From CAZWUL01 sp964636625 (lineage in GTDB: Bacteria > Atribacterota > Phoenicimicrobiia > Phoenicimicrobiales > Stramentimicrobiaceae), in NCBI GenBank assembly GCA_964636625.1, contig CAZWUL010000021.1, positions 1 to 17,562 of the forward strand: a stretch of 17,562 nt of DNA, in the 5' to 3' direction. The position numbers and the translations under genes were made by a program. Position 1 is the stretch's first letter; the number at the start of each line of letters is the position of its first letter. The notes under the pieces were generated by a model that did not search any database, was not told the DNA's origin, and saw only the letters and a list, made by a program, of their open reading frames with translations. Of the stretch, positions 7,492-15,085 are shown one piece after another.

Positions 7492-8778
7492 ATGAAAGTA
7501 TTAATGGTTGTGCATGATTTTATGCCAGAGACAATAGGCGGAACTGAGGTTTATACACATGATATTTCTAAAGAATTAATAAAAAAACATAATATCAAGC
7601 TATTTTTTGGGAAGAGACAATGGGATATAAGTAATAAAAATATTTTTGAAGATGGTATCTATAATGGAATACCTTATACTGCTGTTTCTGTCAGTGAATC
7701 AAAAATATATTTTACATCACAAAATATAAAAATTAATCAAGTATTTGAAAATTTAATTAAGGAGTTTAAGCCAGACATTATACACTTTCAGCACTTACTT
7801 GGCCTTGGTTTTGACTTGGTTTGTATTGGTAAAAAATACAATATTCCTATGGTTATGACAAATCATGATTATTTTTTAGTATGCCCCTTTGCTCATTTAT
7901 TAAATAACGAGAAAAAGCTTTGCAATAATTATACTAATGTTAGAAGCTGTATGGAATGTATGAAATTTTATATTGGTAATTACAAAGTGAGAAAAGACGA
8001 AGAAAATATTCTAAGAAGTATTTCAATTGTTACAAAAAATATAATAAAAATTATACTTAATAAGATAAATTATATTAAATATATGTTTTTTATTCTAGAT
8101 AGAAAGAAAAAAATACAAGATATTTCTAAAAGTATTGATTTATTTTTAAACCCTTCAATGCTCTTAAAAAATACATTAGTTAAAATAGGGATCCCTGAAA
8201 AAAAAATAGTTATTTCGGAATTGGGTATTAACACAGAAGTATTCAAAGATTACAAAAAGAATCAATCCTCAAAAATTCGGTTTGGTTTTATTGGGTCTTT
8301 GGTAGATTCCAAGGGTATTTATGTTCTGTTAGAAGCCTTCAAAAATATTTATAAGGCTGAACTATATTTGTATGGTCCTATTTTTGGAAAATTCAAGAAC
8401 AAAGAAGATAAAATAAAAAATATATTTTTTTATGGTTCATTTAATCATTATTCAATTAACGATATATTCAAAAATATTGATATATTAATTGTACCTTCAA
8501 TTTGTATGGAAAACTTTTCATTAGTTATTCGTGAAGCTTTTGCTACAAGAACCCCTGTAATAGCTTCAGACATAGGTGGATTACCTGAGATTATAGAAAA
8601 CGGCAAAAATGGATATTTGTTCGAAGCAGGCAATAGTGAAGAGTTGCGAAATAAGATAAGAATGATTATTGAAAATCCAGAAATAATTAAAAATTTAAAA
8701 AAAAATATAAAAATGCCATTGAGTATACAACAAAATGCAGTAGAATTAGAAAAGATTTACCATAATATAAAAAACTAG
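7492..8778 (+). CDS. GT4 family glycosyltransferase
   Basis: A 428-residue retaining GT-B enzyme. The N-terminal domain begins KVLMVVHDFMPETIGGTEV (2-20), where the Gly-Gly loop contacts the donor phosphate. Four cysteines (C131, C144, C153, C156) form a C-x12-C-x8-C-x2-C cluster seen in a GT4 subgroup and probably bind a metal or stabilise the acceptor domain. The C-terminal domain starts at FGFIGSLVDSKG (264-275) and has the E-x7-E motif across ENFSLVIRE (340-348), followed by TPVIASDIGGLPEII (354-368). AAGGA (7481-7485) lies six bases before the ATG. A Lys/Ile-rich stretch (about 175-210) links the two halves. It ends 24 bases before the next gene, so the two are probably cotranscribed. 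Specificity is unknown. Confidence 0.9.
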   Translation: MKVLMVVHDFMPETIGGTEVYTHDISKELIKKHNIKLFFGKRQWDISNKNIFEDGIYNGIPYTAVSVSESKIYFTSQNIKINQVFENLIKEFKPDIIHFQHLLGLGFDLVCIGKKYNIPMVMTNHDYFLVCPFAHLLNNEKKLCNNYTNVRSCMECMKFYIGNYKVRKDEENILRSISIVTKNIIKIILNKINYIKYMFFILDRKKKIQDISKSIDLFLNPSMLLKNTLVKIGIPEKKIVISELGINTEVFKDYKKNQSSKIRFGFIGSLVDSKGIYVLLEAFKNIYKAELYLYGPIFGKFKNKEDKIKNIFFYGSFNHYSINDIFKNIDILIVPSICMENFSLVIREAFATRTPVIASDIGGLPEIIENGKNGYLFEAGNSEELRNKIRMIIENPEIIKNLKKNIKMPLSIQQNAVELEKIYHNIKN

Positions 8779-8802
8779 AAAAAATATTGGAAGGCATTTT
8801 TT

Positions 8803-9609
8803 ATGATTTCGGTAATCTGTGTATACAATGATTTGCATTTGTATAATAATTTTATTAAAAGTAGCTTAGAAAAGCAGACAGTAAAATATGAATTGATTGC
8901 TTTAGATAATACAAACAATAAGTTTAAATCAGCTGCAGAAGCACTCAATTATGGAGCAGGTCAAGCAAGCGGCAAGTATTTTATGTTTGTTCATCAGGAT
9001 ATAAAATTCAACACAGAAAGTTGGCTAGAAGGCGCTGAAAAATTATTAGATAATCTGGAGAAAATGGGTGTTGCTGGTGTTGCTGGAATAGGAAATAAAT
9101 ATCTAAGAATTGTATCTAATATCAAACATGGAGTCCCACCTAGGAATGCTGGCAATATCAAAATTAACAATATTGAACAAGTGCAAACATTAGACGAGTG
9201 TTTGTTTATTGTAAAAAAAGAAGTTTATAAAAAATATTATTTTGATGAAAAAATTTGTAATGGATGGCATCTTTATGCTGTTGATATGTGTTTAACTTTG
9301 CAAAAGCAAGGATATAAAAATATAGTATTACCATTAGAAGTATACCATTTATCAGTTGGTCAAAAAATTTGCAAAGTAAAAAAAATATTTATTTTTAGGA
9401 GATTGCCAAAAGAATATTATGACTGTCTTAAAAATGTAATAAAAAAACATAAAGATTCTTATGGTTTTATATATACAACCTGTGGGTTATGGGATACAAC
9501 ACGATCGATTTTTATACAAAAAACAATAATTACGGCTAAAGATGTTTGCAAAAATATTTACAGTATTTTTGCAAAAATTTATAGATATTTTGTTCCACGG
9601 AAAAATTAA
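8803..9609 (+). CDS. GT2-like glycosyltransferase (Glyco_tranf_2_5 type)
   Basis: A compact 268-residue GT-A enzyme. It has a short N-terminal strand (MISVICVYND, 1-10), LIALDNTNNK (31-40), an Ala/Gly segment typical of the family, and FVHQDIKF (62-69), where His-Gln-Asp stands in for the usual DxD metal site. WHLYAVDMCL (155-164) and YHLS (181-184) occupy the positions of the catalytic-base and second metal-ligand regions. GGAAGG (8789-8794) lies eight bases before the ATG. The 3' end runs directly into the remnant of another GT2 gene, and the last residues (YRYFVPRKN) may have been created at that junction. Donor and acceptor are unknown. Confidence 0.82.
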   Translation: MISVICVYNDLHLYNNFIKSSLEKQTVKYELIALDNTNNKFKSAAEALNYGAGQASGKYFMFVHQDIKFNTESWLEGAEKLLDNLEKMGVAGVAGIGNKYLRIVSNIKHGVPPRNAGNIKINNIEQVQTLDECLFIVKKEVYKKYYFDEKICNGWHLYAVDMCLTLQKQGYKNIVLPLEVYHLSVGQKICKVKKIFIFRRLPKEYYDCLKNVIKKHKDSYGFIYTTCGLWDTTRSIFIQKTIITAKDVCKNIYSIFAKIYRYFVPRKN

Positions 9610-9611
9610 AA

Positions 9612-10135
9612 ATCGATATATTAATAAAATTTATAGAACAATATGTTGTAACAGGTGCCACTATAGCATTTAGAAAAAATATAGTTGATAATGTTTTACC
9701 AATTTCTATAGATTGGATCCATGATGCATGGATTGCTTTTTTTCTAGTTCAATTGTGTACAAAGGGTTGATAATTGATAAAAATTTAATCAAATATAGGG
9801 TTCACGATAATCAGGTATGTGGAATTGGTAAATATAATAAAAATAATCTTACACATAGTTTAGAAAGAAATATAGAACTTACAAAGAAATCACCTTACAT
9901 TAAAAAAGTGAAACCATACTTAATAATCTCTAAACAATTGAAAGATAATGTTTTATTTGATGAAGATATAAAAAAATATTTAAATGAAGGGATAGAACAT
10001 TTAATAACTAGGGATTTAATACATAACAATTCGAGATGGAGACGGTTTTATTATATTAGCAAAGAAATATTAAATGGACATTATAAAAAATATTCGAATG
10101 GATTAAGGGGCATTATAAGAGATATATTGTTTTAA
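9612..10135 (+). pseudogene. 5'-truncated, frameshifted GT2 glycosyltransferase
   Basis: The frame starting about 9612 reads VVTGATIAFRKNIVDNVLPI and then SIDWIHDAWIAFF, the well-known C-terminal half of a GT2 subfamily (VTGAT, AFR, WIHD). It stops at TGA 9768-9770. The homologous continuation lies in the -1 frame, as SSSIVYKGLIIDKNLIKYRV, then HDNQVCGI, and runs to TAA 10133-10135. The switch falls in a run of seven T (9737-9743): one extra T would restore a single frame. The N-terminal catalytic domain is missing. No ATG, GTG or TTG exists in the upstream frame before VVTGAT, so even a corrected frame lacks a start. The ATG at 9728 is internal to the shifted part and lacks the GT-A core. 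A gene remnant is the best reading. Confidence 0.8.
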
Positions 10136-10188
10136 TATAAATACCTGTTCGAACATAAGAAAATAATTTCTATTAAAAAGGAGAAAAT

Positions 10189-11073
10189 ATGAAAGGAATT
10201 ATTCTGGCAGGAGGAGCAGGAACCAGGCTTAATCCTTTGACTAAGCCAATCAGCAAACAATTGATACCTATTTATGACAAACCGATGATTTATTATCCCT
10301 TATCTACGCTGATGTTGGCTGGAATAAGGGATATTTTAATTATCTCAACACCAAAAGATTTACCAAAGTTCAAAGAATTATTCGGTGATGGCGAGGAGAT
10401 AGGTTTACATTTTAGTTACAAAGAACAGCCAAAACCGGAAGGGATTGCACAGGCATTTATTATTGGTGAAGATTTTATTGGAGATGATTCAGTCTGTTTG
10501 ATATTGGGAGATAATTTATTTTATGGGCATAGTCTTTCTAACACTCTGCAGAATGTAGCCAAGCTCAAGGAAGGTGCGATTATATTTGGTTACTGGGTAT
10601 CTGACCCCCAAAGATATGGGATCGTAAAGTTTAATGAAAAGACGGAGGTGGTTGGAATTGAAGAGAAACCAAAATCACCTAAATCAAATTATGCAGTTCC
10701 AGGAATATATTTTTATGATAATGAAGTTGTAAAGATTGCGAAAAACCTTATACCTTCTGCTCGAGGTGAACTGGAAATTACTGATGTAAATTTAAATTAT
10801 CTTAAGAGAGGCAGATTAAGAGTAGAACTATTAGGCAGAGGGTATGCCTGGCTTGATACAGGAACACCGGATAGTTTAATAGACGCTTCTAATTATATTG
10901 CTACAATTGAAAGAAGACAGGGTTTAAAGATCGGATGTATCGAAGAAGTGGCTTATCGGATGGGTTATATTAATGGAATGCAATTAGAAAACATTATTGG
11001 TAAATTACCTAAAAATGATTATTCGAATTATTTGAAAATGGTTTTAGGGGAATCCAAAACAAATATAGGGTGA
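10189..11073 (+). CDS. rmlA: Glucose-1-phosphate thymidylyltransferase RmlA
   Basis: It catalyses dTTP plus glucose-1-phosphate to dTDP-glucose plus pyrophosphate, the first step of dTDP-L-rhamnose and other dTDP-6-deoxysugars, in the cytosol. The nucleotidyltransferase signature LAGGAGTRLNPLTKPISKQL (6-25) is intact, followed by the thymidine-binding region, LILGDNLFYG (104-113, with the Mg-binding D108), IEEKPKSPKS (157-166), RGELEITDVN (192-201) and AWLDTGTPDSL (220-230). At 294 residues the length is standard. AAGGAG (10178-10183) lies five bases before the ATG. It opens the rmlA-rmlC-rmlD run; the next gene starts six bases after its stop. The DNA from here to about 13870 is visibly less AT-rich than the flanking glycosyltransferase genes. 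Confidence 0.97.
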   Translation: MKGIILAGGAGTRLNPLTKPISKQLIPIYDKPMIYYPLSTLMLAGIRDILIISTPKDLPKFKELFGDGEEIGLHFSYKEQPKPEGIAQAFIIGEDFIGDDSVCLILGDNLFYGHSLSNTLQNVAKLKEGAIIFGYWVSDPQRYGIVKFNEKTEVVGIEEKPKSPKSNYAVPGIYFYDNEVVKIAKNLIPSARGELEITDVNLNYLKRGRLRVELLGRGYAWLDTGTPDSLIDASNYIATIERRQGLKIGCIEEVAYRMGYINGMQLENIIGKLPKNDYSNYLKMVLGESKTNIG

Positions 11074-11079
11074 TAAACG

Positions 11080-11577
11080 ATGAATTTTAAAGAAGGCAAA
11101 ATTGAAGGTGTCATAATCAAAGTACTAAAAAAATATAGTGATGATAGGGGATATTTGATTGAGACTTTTAGAAAAGATGAGTTACCGGATAATCTATTAC
11201 CGAAAATGAGTTATATTTCTTACACTAGACCAGGAATTGCCAGGGGGCCACATGAACATAAAGAGCAAACAGATATATTCTGTTTTATTGGACCTGGTAA
11301 TTTTAAGATTAAATTATGGGATAATAGAAAAGATAGTCAAACTTATGGTAATAGTATGGAATTAACAGGTGGAGAAGAACAATTAATAACTGTCATCGTT
11401 CCCCCGGGAGTAGTACATGGTTATAAAAATATATCTGATAAAGATGGAATGGCATTGAACTATCCTGATAAACTTTTTCGGGGTTGGCATAAAATAGAAG
11501 AAGTTGATGAAATAAGACATGAAGACCAGGAAGATGAATTTTATCTGGATTTTATCAATGAGGATAATATGCTATGA
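11080..11577 (+). CDS. rmlC: RmlC-like dTDP-4-dehydrorhamnose 3,5-epimerase
   Basis: A cupin-fold sugar epimerase, placed between rmlA and rmlD where the 3,5-epimerisation of dTDP-4-keto-6-deoxyglucose belongs. DDRGYLIETF (21-30), ARGPHEH (54-60), PPGVVHGYKN (108-117) and ALNYPD (125-130) align with RmlC landmarks. The His of RGxH (H58), the second active-site His (H113) and the Tyr (Y128) are kept. It departs from textbook RmlC: the canonical RGLHYQ is RGPHEH, it is shorter (165 residues), and the C-terminal part is rich in acidic residues and His (EIRHEDQEDEFY). It belongs to a divergent branch. Because rmlD follows with a four-base ATGA overlap, a role in dTDP-L-rhamnose synthesis is likely, but 3-only epimerisation to a different 6-deoxysugar is possible. 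Confidence 0.85.
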   Translation: MNFKEGKIEGVIIKVLKKYSDDRGYLIETFRKDELPDNLLPKMSYISYTRPGIARGPHEHKEQTDIFCFIGPGNFKIKLWDNRKDSQTYGNSMELTGGEEQLITVIVPPGVVHGYKNISDKDGMALNYPDKLFRGWHKIEEVDEIRHEDQEDEFYLDFINEDNML

Positions 11578-12458
11578 TTTGGCTTATCGGCAATAAAGGC
11601 ATGTTAGGATATGATATAGAAAGATTATTATCAGAAAATAAGGTAAGGTGCTTGGCTACAGATAAAGAGGTAGAAATTACTGATTATAAGAATCTGGAGA
11701 AATTTGAAACAGACAAAGAAATAAAATGGGTTATTAATTGTGCTGCATATACTAATGTTGATAAAGCTGAAGAAGAACCTGAAATAGCATTCAAAATTAA
11801 TCAGGAAGGGGTTCGCAATGTTGCCCTTTTTTGTTCAAAAAGAAAAGCAAAATTGATACATATCTCGACAGATTATGTTTATGATGGCTCCAGAAGCAAT
11901 TTTGAATATTGTTATGAAGAGGATGAACCTAATCCATTGTCTGTTTATGGAAAGAGTAAATTAGCAGGTGAAGAGGAGGTTAAGAAAAATTTAGTACAAT
12001 ATTTTATTATTCGTACTGCCTGGTTATACGGCATAAATGGTTCTAATTTTGTAAATACCATGTTAAGGTTATTTAATGAAAAGAAGGCAGTTAGGGTAGT
12101 ACAGGACCAATGGGGAGTTCCGACTTATTCAAAAGACCTGGCTCAAGCAATTTTAGCTATTTTAGAGAAAGATACCGATGATTATGGAGTTTATCATTTT
12201 AGTAATATTGGGAGAACAAACTGGTATAATTTCGCAAAAGAGATTTACTTAGGTGCAAAAAAAATGGGATTAGTTGATAGTCAAAAAGAAGTAGAAATTA
12301 TTCCAATCAAGACAGAAGAATATCCTACTGCAGCAACAAGACCTAAAAATACCATTCTATGTAAAGATAAAATAATAAATGTTTTTGGGATTGAGATAAG
12401 GTCATGGATTGAATCCCTGGAAGAATATTTACATGAATTGCGTTTGCAAAGAGAGTAG
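11574..12458 (+). CDS. rmlD: dTDP-4-dehydrorhamnose reductase RmlD
   Basis: A short-chain dehydrogenase/reductase of the extended type that reduces dTDP-4-keto-L-rhamnose to dTDP-L-rhamnose with NAD(P)H. Seen: the GxxGxxG cofactor loop as IGNKGMLGYD (5-14), NCAAYTNVDKAEEEP (55-69), HISTDYVYDG (96-105), the catalytic YGKSK (Y125, K129), RTAWLYG (147-153), DQWGVPTYSKDLAQA (178-192) and RPKNT (266-270). All are standard RmlD features and the length of 294 residues is usual. The ATG overlaps the rmlC stop as ATGA, so translation is probably coupled. The 330-base spacer that follows separates it from rmlB. Confidence 0.96.
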   Translation: MIWLIGNKGMLGYDIERLLSENKVRCLATDKEVEITDYKNLEKFETDKEIKWVINCAAYTNVDKAEEEPEIAFKINQEGVRNVALFCSKRKAKLIHISTDYVYDGSRSNFEYCYEEDEPNPLSVYGKSKLAGEEEVKKNLVQYFIIRTAWLYGINGSNFVNTMLRLFNEKKAVRVVQDQWGVPTYSKDLAQAILAILEKDTDDYGVYHFSNIGRTNWYNFAKEIYLGAKKMGLVDSQKEVEIIPIKTEEYPTAATRPKNTILCKDKIINVFGIEIRSWIESLEEYLHELRLQRE

Positions 12459-12559
12459 CTAGTCGTTGGTATTTAGTATTTAGTCAATTGGAAAACCATT
12501 TTTAGTTTGTTATTATGGTTTTTAGATCATAGGATTAAACTTTTCTCTTTATTATTTCC

Positions 12560-12637
12560 TTCTCCCTTGATGGGGGAATTAACCATTTTATATACTCCTC
12601 CCCCTTGAGGGGGGAGGATAAAGGTGGGGGTGAGGGG
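12560..12637. repeat. Tandem G-rich hairpin repeat between rmlD and rmlB
   Basis: Two related hairpins lie in tandem. The first (12560-12578) pairs TTCTCCC with GGGGGAA around a TTGAT loop, with one G-T wobble. The second (12596-12618) pairs TCCTCCCCC with GGGGGAGGA perfectly over nine base pairs around TTGAG. A tail, AAGGTGGGGGTGAGGGG (12621-12637), follows. Sequences of this shape (C-rich arm, TTGA-like loop, G-rich arm, then GGTGGGGGTGAGGGG) are dispersed intergenic repeats in many bacterial genomes. The first copy looks like a degenerate version of the second. It carries no gene. No T-run follows the stem on the plus strand, so it is not a standard intrinsic terminator, though the stem could pause RNA polymerase or stabilise the rmlACD message. 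Confidence 0.75.
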
Positions 12638-12683
12638 ACTTATTAAATATAATCTTTTGTGAAAATGGAAATTATCAAAAACC

Positions 12684-12720
12684 TTGATTTTATTTAAATT
12701 TTCACGTTATACGATATACT
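12684..12720 (+). promoter_or_regulatory. Possible promoter upstream of rmlB
   Basis: In the spacer before rmlB, TTGATT (12684-12689) lies 18 bases from TATACG (12708-12713), and a better -10-like TATACT follows at 12715-12720 but without a good -35. In DNA this AT-rich such matches are common by chance. The position after the hairpin repeat makes a separate rmlB promoter reasonable. Confidence 0.25.
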
Positions 12721-12788
12721 TTATTTGGTATACATTAATTATTGAAGTAGAAACCATTTTATATTTTTAAAATTACAGAGGTATTAAT

Positions 12789-13871
12789 ATGAAACGAAAA
12801 TTGCGCAACATATTAGTCACCGGTGGAGCCGGATTTATAGGTTCCAATTTTATCCGATATCTTTTCAACAGTGATGATTTTAAAGGAAATGTCATAAATG
12901 TAGATAAATTGACCTATGCGGGCAATCTTGAGAATTTAGAAGATATTGCCCAACTTTATGAAGGCAAAAGATATTTTTTTAAAAAAACAGATATCTGTGA
13001 TTTTGAAAATATAAAAGACATTTTTGAAAGTTACGATATTGATACAGTAGTGAACTTTGCAGCTGAGACCCATGTAGACCGCTCAATTTTTGGACCAAAA
13101 GATTTTATTCAAACAAATATTATGGGAACCTTTAATTTGCTGGAAGTTGCACGTGAATGCTGGAAGGGAAAAGATAAAGAAAAGGTATTATTTCACCATA
13201 TAAGTACCGATGAAGTTTATGGCTCAATAGAGGGGAATGATTGCTTCTATGAATACACTTCTTATCAGCCTAATAGCCCTTATTCGGCCTCAAAGGCATC
13301 TTCAGATCATTTAGCCAGAGCTTATTACAAAACATATGGATTTCCGGTCACTATTTCTAATTGTTCCAATAACTATGGTCCCTACCAGTTCCCCGAAAAA
13401 CTAATCCCATTAATGATTTTAAATATCTTAGAGGGGAAACCTCTCTCGGTGTATGGTGATGGGAAGAATATAAGGGACTGGTTATATGTAGAAGACCATT
13501 GTTCCGCAATCTGGCAAATTCTAAAACAAGGGAAATCAGGGGAAACCTATAATATTGGTGGAGAAAATGAATGGGAAAATATTAAATTAGTTAATAGCTT
13601 ATGTGAAATGATTGCAGAATTAAATAAAAAGGAAGAAAAGGATTACTATAAAAAATTAATTACTTATGTCAAAGACAGGCCTGGTCATGACAGAAGATAT
13701 GCGATTAACTGTGATAAGATAAAACATAAATTGGAATGGAAACAGAAATATAACTTTAGTGAAGGCTTAAACAAAACAATTAACTGGTATTTCAATAATC
13801 ATGATTGGGTTGACAGGGTAAGAAGTGGAGAATACCAGAAATGGCTAGAGAAAAATTATAGTGAAAGATAA
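12789..13871 (+). CDS. rmlB: dTDP-glucose 4,6-dehydratase RmlB
   Basis: It converts dTDP-glucose to dTDP-4-keto-6-deoxyglucose using bound NAD. The extended short-chain dehydrogenase features are complete: TGGAGFIGSN (11-20), INVDKLTYAGNLENL (36-50), AAETHVDRSI (91-100), STDEVYGS (139-146, with the catalytic Thr-Asp-Glu), YSASKASSDHLARAY (165-179, with Y165 and K169), SNNYGPYQFPEKLIPL (183-198), YGDGKNIRDWLYVEDHC (222-238) and DRPGHDRRYA (286-295). At 360 residues it is typical. AGAGG (12777-12781) lies seven bases before the ATG. Its product could feed both rhamnose synthesis and the aminotransferase encoded at 4410-5510. A glycosyltransferase gene follows five bases after the stop. Confidence 0.97.
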   Translation: MKRKLRNILVTGGAGFIGSNFIRYLFNSDDFKGNVINVDKLTYAGNLENLEDIAQLYEGKRYFFKKTDICDFENIKDIFESYDIDTVVNFAAETHVDRSIFGPKDFIQTNIMGTFNLLEVARECWKGKDKEKVLFHHISTDEVYGSIEGNDCFYEYTSYQPNSPYSASKASSDHLARAYYKTYGFPVTISNCSNNYGPYQFPEKLIPLMILNILEGKPLSVYGDGKNIRDWLYVEDHCSAIWQILKQGKSGETYNIGGENEWENIKLVNSLCEMIAELNKKEEKDYYKKLITYVKDRPGHDRRYAINCDKIKHKLEWKQKYNFSEGLNKTINWYFNNHDWVDRVRSGEYQKWLEKNYSER

Positions 13872-13876
13872 CTTTT

Positions 13877-14992
13877 ATGAATATAAAAAACACAAGTAAC
13901 AAACCTTATGTGGCAATAATTATTTTAAATTGGAATGGATGGAAGGATACTATTGAATGTCTGGAAAGTATTTTTAAAAACAATTACCCGAATTATCAAA
14001 TTATAGTAATAGATAATGCCTCAACTAATAATTCAATGAATAAAATTAAAGAATGGGCAGAAGGCAAGCAAGAAATTATTTCTCCTGTGCAAGAAAACCC
14101 ACTACATTATTTATCACACCCCCCTCATAAAAAACCCATACCATATTTATATTGTAATTCTAAGGAAATTGAAACAGATGCATTTTTGCTATCTGCACAA
14201 AATATAAAGTATCCCTTAGTTTTAGTGCAATCAGAAGAAAATTTAGGATTTGCGAAAGGAAATAACATTGGGCTAAGATATTCATTAAATAAAAAAATAT
14301 TTGATTTTGCTTGGTTATTGAATAACGATACCGTAATTTTAAAAGATACTTTAGAAGCATTGGTTAATATTATGACAGATTATCCAGAGTTTGGAGTTAT
14401 CACCCCAAGAATAAACCATTATTATAATATAAATCGCATTTGGAACTCTGGTGGGATGCTTACATTAACTGGAAATAAATATTACTTTGAACATAATCAA
14501 GTTATTCCTAATAATAAAAGAAAGAATACTTTAATTAAAACAACATTTATAACTGGATGTGCTATGTTTCTTCGGAGAAGTATCATCGAAAAGTATGGAA
14601 TTCTTACAGAAAATTTTTTCATGGGTGAAGAAGATTATGAATTTAGTTTAAGGATGAAAAGAAAAAATATAAAAATGGCATGTGATAGAAGTACTACCAT
14701 ATATCACAAAATAGGCCAAAGTCGAGATGAGAAAAATCATAATACTATTAATTCAATTTTTATTCACCAATTAAACAGATTTATTAACCTTAAGAATAAT
14801 TATAATGAAATTTATTGGAATTTATGGAGATTTATGGCTGTGCTTCGTGTGTTTTATATTTTATATTTTAAGCACAAATATAGTATTACCATTTGTTTTA
14901 AATATTGCAGGAAGCTAATTGACTATTCAAATAAGTATAATACTGTGACAAAAGAACTCTATTTTAAATTAAAAGAAGAATGCTTCAATTAA
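13877..14992 (+). CDS. GT2 glycosyltransferase, WbbL/rhamnosyltransferase-like, with an insertion
   Basis: A 371-residue GT-A enzyme resembling the WbbL-type rhamnosyltransferase group. Seen: ILNWNGWKDTIECLESI (16-32), VIDNAST (44-50), ENLGFAKGNNIGL (121-133), LLNNDTVIL (147-155, the metal-binding site) and FFMGEEDYEFSLRMKRK (237-253, the usual ED motif). Between DNAST and ENLGFA is an extra segment of about 60 residues (57-118) rich in Pro, His and Lys (WAEGKQEIISP, HPPHKKPIPY), where simpler family members have only a short link. Such insertions recur in one subgroup. No strong ribosome-binding site precedes the ATG, which lies five bases after rmlB, so coupling is likely. Position next to rmlB makes L-rhamnose a reasonable donor guess. 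Confidence 0.88.
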   Translation: MNIKNTSNKPYVAIIILNWNGWKDTIECLESIFKNNYPNYQIIVIDNASTNNSMNKIKEWAEGKQEIISPVQENPLHYLSHPPHKKPIPYLYCNSKEIETDAFLLSAQNIKYPLVLVQSEENLGFAKGNNIGLRYSLNKKIFDFAWLLNNDTVILKDTLEALVNIMTDYPEFGVITPRINHYYNINRIWNSGGMLTLTGNKYYFEHNQVIPNNKRKNTLIKTTFITGCAMFLRRSIIEKYGILTENFFMGEEDYEFSLRMKRKNIKMACDRSTTIYHKIGQSRDEKNHNTINSIFIHQLNRFINLKNNYNEIYWNLWRFMAVLRVFYILYFKHKYSITICFKYCRKLIDYSNKYNTVTKELYFKLKEECFN

Positions 14993-15068
14993 ATATATTG
15001 TGGGATTAAAAGAAAAAATTATTATCATAAATTAAGATTTTAAGAATATTATCACTTGAATTAAATAT

Positions 15069-15085
15069 AAGGGATGACAATAATG
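15069..15085 (+). promoter_or_regulatory. Ribosome-binding site that decides the start at 15083
   Basis: AAGGGA (15069-15074) touches the first ATG at 15074, leaving no spacer, but lies eight bases before the ATG at 15083. The second ATG is therefore the likelier start and gives MDVLILSHMYPS, a normal beginning for this family. Confidence 0.65.

Noticed and set aside
9728..10135. A 135-codon frame that could be called as a stand-alone gene
   Set aside because: Its first codons are out of frame with the preceding WIHDAWIAF segment, and the rest is the C-terminal part of a GT2. It lacks the catalytic core and a ribosome-binding site, so it is treated as part of a pseudogene.
12596..12637. The G-rich hairpin read as a standard rho-independent terminator
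   Set aside because: The nine-pair stem is strong, but it is followed by TAAAGGTGGGGG rather than a T-run, so termination is not supported by sequence alone.
15074..15082. An earlier ATG for the TuaC-like GT4
   Set aside because: The AAGGGA ribosome-binding site abuts this ATG, while the ATG at 15083 has normal spacing.
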